Source: Leptasterias polaris (Eukaryota; Echinodermata; Asteroidea; Forcipulatida; Asteriidae). From it: 64,000 nucleotides of DNA. The position numbers and the translations under genes are program-made. Below are positions 55,523-64,000 of the stretch, piece after piece. Every line of letters begins with the position of its first letter. Position 1 is the stretch's first letter. The notes beneath the pieces are model-generated. The model saw nothing but the letters and a program-made list of their open reading frames with translations, made no database searches and was not told the DNA's origin. The stretch lies in NCBI GenBank assembly GCA_037783415.1, contig JAZGTN010000046.1, positions 3,726,501 to 3,790,500 on the forward strand, given 5' to 3'.

Positions 55523-58500
55523 ATGACCGACCAGTTATTCAACCATGTGTTGTCCGTCTGCATGAAGTGCACGGGGCATGATGACAGGTAAAGATTCCCA
55601 TCAATTTAGAACTTGACCTTTCTTTTGACCGGAGTTTTAACCTCTTGGCTCGAGACTCTCTTTAAAGGTGCTGTATATTGGAGCCTACTGATTGTGTTAA
55701 TCCTAATCCTATAAATGTAGGTGTATACAATCAAACTAACCTGTGAAAATTTCACTTCAAAAGGTGGTCGCGTTTTTGAGATATCACCGAAAAACCGGAG
55801 TGAATATTTCCACACAGAAAGAATATTCCCTACAGGAAAACACAATCTGAGAAGCATCGCTTCTCAGATTCAAATTTTGGGGGATAAAAAGTGATATATT
55901 TTTCCATAACCGTAGTACTTCGAAGAGAAAAGTTTCTCAAAATTCATTATACTACCCAAAGCTGCTGTACTTATTACCAAGTAAGTTTTTATTGCCATTA
56001 ACTTTCAGAGTCATTACCAAACGTATACAGACCCTTTAAAATAAGAGGCCTATAGCCCACCAATGTGGCACTATGTGTCCGCAACTGTGTACTAAAAAGT
56101 ATTTTTGTAAGAGAGATTGAACAAGAATTTTTCCAAACAGTGCAGGTACTTTCATTTTACATTCCATCGAATGAAAGGTACCGAAGATGTCACTGAACAT
56201 CAATAGCCTGTCAAAACCACTGGGTATATTGTATTTTCATTTTAAAAAATGGCATGGAGAGTGTGACAGTTGAGTTGCCAACATTTTTGCTTGACAAAAG
56301 CTAACATGAATGTGTGGCTATGGTTCGACCAGATTGTCAAAAAGCTGGGGACGTTAGTATAGAAATATTGACTGCTATGAGGGGCACAGTTAAAATTATA
56401 GGCCCGAGGTGATGTCAAAATCATGACTATGCCCGAAGCGAAGCTGAGAGCATAGTCATGGTTTTGACATCACCGAGGGCCTACAATTTTAACTGTGCCC
56501 CGAATATTAAGCAGTCAATATTTCTTTTATATACCGAAGAAAGGACATCAGTTCGCGCCGTGACACGAACGTATACAACGCGTACAGAAGTACACAAGCG
56601 ACTATGAAATACAGCAGTGTGTTGCGACTGGCGGGCACAGTCGATTGCTGTGCCCCGGGCACAGTTAATTATGACGTCATCTTGATAGAAAAAGGGGGCC
56701 CAGCTATTTCAATGACTCCGCTTTTAACCAATCAGATTAGAGGATTCTATATATGAGGTATATAATAGGGGCTAGAGACTCTTGAGCCGTGTCCAAATTA
56801 GCGGCTATGGCTACAGTTAGATTTCCCATCATCAAGCGTTAAAGTATATCCTTAGTTAGCAACACCCTTAGCAACAGTCATAGCCCATAGCTGTTGCCGC
56901 CAATTTGGATGGCCTTACTAGAGACTTGGTACCAAAGACTTGATGACAAATCTCTACTGCAATCTTAATTTTTTTTAATATGGAGATTTGGTTCACATTC
57001 AATAATGTATTTTTTGTTTCCCTCTCCAGGGTTGCATCAATTAGAGTGCAGCTCGAGCTTCAGACTTCATCCTCCCCAATGCAAAGGAAGGTTAGACAAT
57101 AAAAAGTATTCATTGAAATTTATTTAAACATTAATTTTCCTTAAACCAGCACGCCCAAAAGCACAAGAAACATAGTAGGAAAGATGCATTTAGATCCATG
57201 AAGTTTATAAATTGTTTTTTACCCTTATACTGATTTGTGTAAGGGTAAAAAAACGAATTATATTCTTTATCCCCGATGCAAAAAATTAACATCTATTAAA
57301 TTCAATGAAGTTGGTTGTATCTCTACTTTGTAAAACAAAATCGCAGAAGAGAAAACATGAAGTAATAACAATTGAATTAATTTCAGGAACAGTCACACAA
57401 GGTTGATCTTTTAAGTAATTTCAATTGATTTAGCAGACTTAATGTATGCAGGAGTATTGTTCCATTCCTTAGCAGCGAAGACTGTGAATGTTTGGTCTCC
57501 AGCAGGATTGCGAGTTTATGAGTTCGTCAAACTCAAAAGATCCAAAATGGAGCAGAATTTTTTTTTTTAAATGATTGATCACGTTGAAGACAGTTTATAA
57601 TGTTATTTGGTGACTGATAGATGAATGTTTTTAAACAAGTAAAATTACCTTGAAAGGATGCACTCATATTTATCTATTTATTTATCTATTTATCTATTTA
57701 TCTATTTATCTATTTATTTATCTATTTATTTATTTATATATTTATTTATTTATTCATATTTATCTATTCATATTTATTTGTTAATTTTTTTTCCTTGAGT
57801 GTCTTCATTTGAAATTGAATTTGTTTGTATACATTGTGCTTTATATAATTTATTCGATTTCATAGTTAACTAATTTTGGTCTTGAAATTTTATATTTTTA
57901 CTTTTGTTTGCCTTTATATACATGAATGTAGTATTCCTTGTTTAAATTTATTGTCTTATGTCACCATTTAAGCTTGGATAGACAGGCCTTCGGGTCACAG
58001 TGTTTAGGTACACTTTTGTCTATCCTGGCCGGCTTAAATTGGTTATGTTGTTCTTGATTCTTGTTTTTCCGATTCTGTTGTTTTTGTCATGTTCTTGTTT
58101 ATTAATATGTCTTGAGCTGTTCTTTGTTTGTGTCTTGTTGTTGTTGTTTTTGTTGTTGCTTTGTTGTCGCTTTGTTGTCGCTTTGTTGCTTTGTTGCTTG
58201 TTTTTTTTTTTTTTTTTTTTTTTTTTCCCGTTGTCTTTCATGGTTGCCCAACCACCCCCTCCCTTTTCCTTCCAACTTCGTTTTGTCTTAGTTTTTGTAC
58301 TGTCGTATTTATTTTTTAAAATAATTTTGACTTATATTTTCTATTTTGCTTGATTCTGTTTACTTGTACATACTGTATTTTTGTGATCTTTATTGTCTTT
58401 GAATCCTGGCCGAATAAATAATAATAATAATAATAATAATAATAATTTAGGGAGGATTTTGGATGGTTAGAACTTACTACAGACTTTTAAAGAAATTTAC

Positions 58501-61500
58501 ATTATAATTTGTATTTTCGAAACAGGAGCTGAATGTACGACTCACAGATGACGCCGATCCTTTCTTTCTCTTCAACTTGGCTCTGGGAGAAGATGACTTT
58601 CAAAGGTATTTTATTGTTAAAACTGACTGTAAGGTTTTGTAGTAAGGCCACGTACAGGAAATGTCTATCTATGTGTAACAGGGCCAAAAATCAAGTCAGG
58701 AAACAGCATTATGATGTAGACGTAATATTTAATTTCCATTTTTTCCACAGTGGAAACCGCGCGCAGCCAGCGCTGTACAAACTATATCTTAAACCTTTGC
58801 TCCTTACAGAGTGAAGTCTTGCAACCAACTGAATTAAGAATATGAAAAAGACCCACAGGAATCAAGCACTGCATTCCTGGGCTATGACTAACTAATGAAT
58901 AAACATGAAACAACTATCAAAGGAATATGTAAATTAGTCTAGTGCTACTGGTGGTTTCTCAAGTTCCAATAAACAATGACCCTGAGAGTCTCTGGGGTGC
59001 ATAATTATTAAATCTTTTAAGATCAGATTGGCTGTAGAACTTTCCCACAGATCCAATAAACTGTAATTTGAAATGTAATGGCATGGATGAAAAAGAAAAG
59101 TAAATATGATAGAGTAAATATACCTATTTGTTAAGTAATAGAGAATTAAGCAACCTAAGCAAAGAAAACAAGACCATACATTTTTCACCTGTCACATATG
59201 AATTGTGTTGGTTCTGAAAAGAACCGGTGGTGAAACAACTTAATGTTTCGATCAGTATACTCTGATTGTCTTCAGAGCAAACAAGAATAGTGTATATTAA
59301 ACTAGTAAGGTTTGTGGTAACACCACTTACAGCACAGGAAATATCTGTATGACTTGATGTTTCGATCAGTATGCTCTGATCGTCTTCAAGAGAAAGCTTG
59401 ACTCTGATGCTACAGTAATTTTGGTTTGTCAGACAAAAGAATAGAGGACTGGAATTGGCAATTTCACAATAGGTAAAAGGGAGAATTTGAGAATGAGTTC
59501 CAGTACCTTTTGTCCCTCTGTACAGGGCAAACAAGGCATGAACTGTGAGTACATGCATGATGCACGCTACTCAATAAAATTTTGAGGGCATGTTATCACG
59601 TCACCTGCTGTTGACATTGTACCTCACAAAATGTCTCATCACATCAACTGCCGCACAAAAAGGATGTTTTAAAAATTCATTTACCAGCCCTCTGCTCCCG
59701 TATACTTTAAAATTTGTGTTTATACACGCTACTAGGCGTTAAGTGATTAACAGTCATATGTCAGTATATCATTAGTTCTTCTCTTCACCCGTCCACAGCC
59801 TGAAGATTCAGCAAGGTTTGCTGGTTGACTTCTCAGCGTTTCCACAGAAGCTCATAGAACTTCTCCAACGATGCTTTGAAGAGCAAACCAAAGACTCACC
59901 TAAGTAAGTTTAGAATCCCCTAAGTAAGTTTAGAATCCCAACCCAAAATGTATGCCATATTTGCAAATCATGGATTGCTGTCATTGACAAGAGTCAAACT
60001 GTGTCTAAATTAGTGTCACAGCTGCTAAGTTGGAAACTACCTTTAATTCAGTAGATGTTAATTTAACCTTTAGTGCAGTTTTGTTTACTCGGGTTTGATA
60101 CTGTGTGTTACCTGTGAGAACGAGGTTGGAAACTCTGCACTAATGATGTTGCGGTGACCACTGCGGTCCCGCTGTTAAAATATAGGATTTGAACTGCTTC
60201 TAGCCACCTGGCTATCTCGATGGACCAGTGGTATGGCAACTGCTCTAGAATGGCAAAGGTTGTGGGTTTGAATCCCACTGACTCGGGAAAATACTGAGTA
60301 TGCAGTGCTTTACTCACACGGGTGTATGGGTAAAACCAATTAACATTAGAGTAATAATGTTAGTGGTCAGGTGAAATAAGTGTGACCATAAATTTTGAAC
60401 ATACAAAAAGAGAAAAATTCATTTTTTGATGTGTTTGTATTTTACCCTTTTTTCTGCTGCAGGTTTGTCATACATTTTACGAGATCAGAGCCCCTGGCTC
60501 AGGGTTTGGCCGAGCTCTGCCTGGTGGAGACCAACCCCTTCAAACATCTAACCCACCTGGCTCTAAAGCTGCAGCCGGGCAGCGATACTGACGTCAAGAA
60601 ATACCTGGCAACATGCCTCAAATCGTTGCAGGTTGGTACTTGGCGGCCCTTACCTGCTATCACACCTTTCCCTGTTCCCGAGATGCAATACACCCCTTGC
60701 ATATAATAATACCAACACTTATAAAGCGCCCTAATCATGCAGGCATGCTCTAAGGCGCTGAACACAGTAAAATGAAAAATGACACGAGTCAAACGCCAAG
60801 CAGGAACATTTGTTTTGACATATTAAATAAATTTCGAAAATGAATTGCAACAAGCAGGAGTAAAAAATTATAAATACATTAAAAAGAGGAAAAAAGAATT
60901 ACTGAAGATTACATATGACGTCACAAGCCCAAAATAGCACCCTCACTGAGGCCAATGAAGAGCTATCCTTGGCTGAGAGTCTTACGCAGTGCATACACGA
61001 TTGCCTCTTTTCATTGTTTAACATCAAAGATGGCGACTAATGACTGCTGCTAATCTGGAAATGACCATAGCCTTTTTTCAAGCTAGGCCCAATTTCATTG
61101 AGCTATATACTTGAGCAGAAAGTATTGGGTGACATTTCTGCTGAGCCAAAATGAGCATGAATACCAGTCACAGATGGTACATGTAACTCTTGGCTGCTAA
61201 CCTTATTCAGGTAAGCGTAATTCTGTTGTGTTAAGCTGGTTTTTGTGCTTAAGCTGCTCTATGAAATAGTGCCCAGGGCGGGTAACTTTTGTAAAACCAA
61301 ATTTTTAATGGCTGATGTTTCGTTGCAGGCTGAACACAACAAAGTGTCAACGAGACTGGCTCACACAGAGACTTCCCTCTCAGGACAGCTCAAAGAAGCT
61401 CACAAGGTAATTAATTCCAAGATTTTATTCATATTTCACTCCAAAGTCATGTAACTTATCAGCTGATTAGGGTCCAATTTTGGCTTACCACGGAATTCTG

Positions 61501-63409
61501 CACTTACGGCCAATATAATTATGTGCTTTACAGGGCACCATAAACGCAGAATTCTGCAGTATTAAATAGAGCCATGTAATCGGACCGTGCTGATTTCTTC
61601 ATTTTTGGTTTCTTAGCTGTTCCATTGAAAATTTTAAAACACAGTACAAGAAGTATTCTGGAGCATTGTTGTGAAGGACTTTGTTTTGGGGCAAACTCAA
61701 ACTTCTTTTTCCAAATCAAAGATGAAGTAAATGCTTTGATTTTTCTTTCCCCCCCCCCCCCCCCCAATGGTTCTGTTTTCAGGCTTTATCGTCTCGCACT
61801 CATGAACTGGAGAGCTTGAGATCGGAGTGGAGCGCCCACACAGAGAGCCTTGTTGCGAAACACAAACAAGAAATGGCCGAGGAAAGGCAGAAAGCCTTGC
61901 AGGTAAAAACCTTCTCCATTTGAATTCCTCGGACTAAATCCACATTCGGTACTTTAGTATGGGGCATGGTGATACCCCCTCTCCTCCCTCTATAGTGTCT
62001 TCATTGTGTGCTCTTGGAATCTCAGGAATTCTTTAGTGGATTTTGTTGATATCACAGGGCTGTTTTGGCTGCAAATTGTTTGCAGGAGTTGAGCACAAGT
62101 CAACTCTTTGTTTCGTATTTGTGGCGTCAAAATCCGTATCGCATTCGCATTCGCAGGAAGTACATGTATGAGCCGGGCTTTACACGCCTGTGTTTACAAT
62201 GCAACTGCCATTTCCCACTGTTACAGCTGATGTGCGTGTCCCTAGTTTGTAGTAGAGGATTGTGTGCGAACTGTTTGTTTTCTAAATGTTCAGAATCAGC
62301 GAGACTTGGAGCAGAGACACGAGCGAGAAAGGAAAAAGATTGACACCATGAGATTGCAAGGTTCGTCTGAACTAAAGTCAAGACTAACGGACCTCCAGAG
62401 GGCAAATCAAGTAAGTAGCTTGCACCACACTGGGGACAAATCAAGTAAGTAGCTTGCACCACACTGGGGGAAAACTAAGTGAGTAGCTTGCACCACACTG
62501 GGGGAAAATCAAGTAAGTAGCTTGCACCACACTGGGGGAAAACTAAGTGAGTAGCTTGCACTACACTGGGGACAAATCAAGTGAGTAGCTTGCACTACAC
62601 TGGGGGAAAACCAAGTGAGTAGCTTGCACTACACTGGGGGAAAATCAAGTAAGTAGCTTGCACTACACTGGGGGAAAATCAAGTAAGTAGCTTGCACTAC
62701 ACTGGGGGAAAACCAAGTGAGTAGCTTGCACTACACTGGGGGAAAATCAAGTAAGTAGCTTGCACTACACTGGGGGAAAATCAAGTAAGTAGCTTGCACT
62801 ACACTGGGGGAAAACCAAGTGAGTAGCTTGCACCACACTGTGGGAAAATCAAGTAAGTAGCTTGCACTACACTGGGGGAAAACCAAGTGAGTAGCTTGCA
62901 CTACACTGGGGGAAAATCAAGTAAGTAGCTTGCACTACACTGGTCCCAGGTATGCACCAAAATATGCTCCTTGTGTCTCCTACTGTCCAACCATTCAATA
63001 TCCACACGGTTTTGAATGAAAGAGAAACTATGCCAGCCTGCATTATTATGTGATGGTCTATTCAGTACACAGTCAACCCTCCTACTGTCTGACCATTTAG
63101 TGAGGTGACAGCGGGTACCAACGATTAATGCATGTAACATTTCTCAGACTCTGTTTTTATTGATTTCTAATTTCACAGAATGCATACTACCATTACCATC
63201 TTATAACAAGTAAGCTTTCATATAGAAATTAAACATTTTTGGGGGTCATTACCAAAGCATGACCCTACCTTTAATGGGTTTGTGAATATTGGTCAATTTT
63301 AGCTGTTTTTAAAATTATTTTTTAATTTTTTCAGGACCTGACAGACAAGAAATATCACCTGGAGTCATCGATGAGAGAACTGAAAGGAAGACTTGGAACT
63401 CTGGACGAG
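55523..63409 (+). CDS. SASS6: Spindle assembly abnormal protein 6 (SAS-6), 5' nine exons
   Basis: Core protein of the centriole cartwheel; homodimers form the nine-fold ring. Exons: 55523-55587, 57030-57090, 58526-58605, 59799-59903, 60463-60631, 61329-61406, 61783-61902, 62294-62410, 63335-63409. All are GT-AG with matching phases, giving 290 codons; the gene runs on past the window (human protein is 657 aa). The N-terminal head domain is clear: [46 protein letters not shown] (PISA-type region), [16 protein letters not shown]. From exon 6 on it is coiled coil ([47 protein letters not shown]). The start ATG at 55523 is the second of two close ATGs; the one at 55516 is out of frame. Exon 8 is followed by a minisatellite made of its own splice donor. 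Confidence 0.95.
55666..56035. mobile_element. TTAA-flanked MITE, divergent family
   Basis: AGGTGCTGTATATTGG... to ...CGTATACAGACCCT with TTAA on both sides (55662-55665, 56036-56039). The interior has a hairpin AATCTGAGAAGCATCGCTTCTCAGATT shared with 8.26 kb (that copy has AAACGTTTC). It lies in SASS6 intron 1. Confidence 0.75.
56361..56525. repeat. Near-perfect 165-bp palindrome
   Basis: AGAAATATTGACTGC... and ...GCAGTCAATATTTCT, with the arms paired almost throughout (GGTGATGTCAAAA, GACTATGC). The loop is a few bases near 56443. It lies in SASS6 intron 1. Confidence 0.8.
57655..57780. repeat. TATT/TATC microsatellite
   Basis: Tetranucleotide repeats of TATT and CTAT types in SASS6 intron 2. 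A T26 tract follows at 58201-58226 and an AAT trinucleotide run at 58419-58446. Confidence 0.85.
60220..60310 (+). mobile_element. tRNA-like SINE
   Basis: GATGGACCAGTGGTATGGCA (A-box region) and GGTTGTGGGTTTGAATCCC (B-box region), then a short body CTGAGTATGCAGTGCTT. The stems are decayed. It lies in SASS6 intron 4. Confidence 0.6.
62402..62945 (+). repeat. 34-bp minisatellite of a duplicated 5' splice site
   Basis: Sixteen units; the first unit contains the real exon 8 donor (AAATCAA|GTAAGTAGC). Each unit reads AAATCAAGTAAGTAGC or AAACCAAGTGAGTAGC (or AAACTAAGTGAG), followed by TTGCACTACACTGGGGGA. Every unit therefore keeps a GTRAGT donor. No repeat of the array lies elsewhere in the window. 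Confidence 0.95.
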
Positions 63410-63631
63410 GTAAATTAGAGAAAAACCTGACTGGAATTTCATCTTGTGGAGGCTGTACTATTTTCATTTTGGAAGGAACAACTTCCATGAACAGTTAAGC
63501 ATTATATAAGATGCTCTATGCCATAACCAGTCACTTGCTGCCAAAACTCAAAACTAGGTTAAGATCTTCATCAAGTAGTTGAGAAGAAGAGTGTTTAAAT
63601 AACATCTATTTGGGGGCTATTGCTGAGGCAT

Positions 63632-63960
63632 ATAATAATAATAATAATAATAACTAGTTCTTATATAGCGCATTTTACAATAACGTACCAATGCGCTTTA
63701 CATTAGTGCCCTGGTCATTGGGCCAATAACATTCCTTTAATCTTTCTCAGCTCCCTGGGGAGTATACAGCCCCGGGCTGCCGTGGCGCTCCTAAGACTTT
63801 TTCAAACACAATATCAACCTCTACCATCGCAGGTGCCCATTTATACCCCTGGGTGAGGAGAAGCAATTATAGCAAAGTGTCTTGCTCAAGGACACAAGTG
63901 TCATGACCGGGACTCGAACCCACACCCCGATGACTAAACCACCAGAACTTGAATCCGATG
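63632..63960. repeat. LINE/SINE 3' region with ATA microsatellite
   Basis: ATAATAATAATAATAATA followed by TTCTTATATAGCGCATTTTA, AGCTCCCTGGGGAGTATACA and CCGGGACTCGAACCCACAC. Similar tails (TTATATAGCGC or variants) occur at 10.78-10.86, 15.75-16.15, 22.84-23.05, 25.40-25.53, 27.03-27.11 and 60.70-60.78 kb. Confidence 0.65.
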
Positions 63961-64000
63961 CTACCATGACACCCTAGGGGAAATAGTTGGGGAATTGTGC

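Noticed and set aside
58000..58353. Hydrophobic Leu/Phe/Val-rich frame
   Set aside because: Driven by T-rich simple sequence (T26 tract, TTG repeats) in SASS6 intron 2.
62402..62945. CRISPR-like array
   Set aside because: Units are head-to-tail without unique spacers, inside a spliced animal gene; it is a minisatellite.

Overview
This is animal nuclear DNA, intron-rich and crowded with transposons. The three conserved genes have animal-type exon structure: GTF2F1/RAP74, SASS6 and an SLC25 mitochondrial carrier. A TTAA-flanked miniature transposon (5'-AGGCACTG...) recurs many times, alongside tRNA-derived SINEs, CR1-like LINE tails and foldback elements. From memory this repeat style fits an echinoderm, probably a sea star; that placement is inference, not proof.

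Layout. (1) 1-4.9 kb: a TA-flanked MITE, a 1.6-kb almost perfectly palindromic Mutator-like foldback with a 9-bp target duplication, then a ~100-bp tandem satellite carrying tRNA B-box-like motifs. (2) 4.96-19.9 kb, minus strand: complete GTF2F1, 13 exons, ~541 aa if the small first exon is right. (3) 21.6-26.5 kb, plus strand: an SLC25 carrier whose 5' exon I could not find; one intron is a textbook U12 AT-AC intron. (4) 29.8-52.2 kb, minus strand: a six-exon YtcJ-type (Amidohydro_3) metal-dependent hydrolase. Its two long introns are almost wholly made of two large inverted-repeat transposons (33.1-42.7 kb and 43.3-51.1 kb). Exon 2 carries a 4-bp duplication that breaks the frame. (5) 55.5 kb to the window end, plus strand: the 5' nine exons of SASS6 (centriole cartwheel protein), continuing past the window.

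Most unusual content. Inside the 9.65-kb intron-2 transposon sits a young LTR retroelement (identical 203-bp LTRs, CCAC target duplication). It encodes a ComEA-like helix-hairpin-helix peptide, Gag with a zinc knuckle, a retropepsin, and then, where reverse transcriptase should be, a zinc-finger-like segment and a truncated TatD-family nuclease domain. No RT, RNase H or integrase is visible. The intron-1 transposon is a multi-kilobase inverted duplication in which one arm contains a two-exon SANT-like/polyQ gene that is cleanly missing from the other arm at a GAC microhomology. In SASS6, a 34-bp minisatellite has amplified the exon 8 5' splice site about 16 times.

GTF2F1 acts in RNA polymerase II initiation, SASS6 in centriole assembly, the SLC25 protein in the inner mitochondrial membrane; there is no sign that the neighbours share a pathway. 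The transposon-encoded proteins form a separate, mobile layer.
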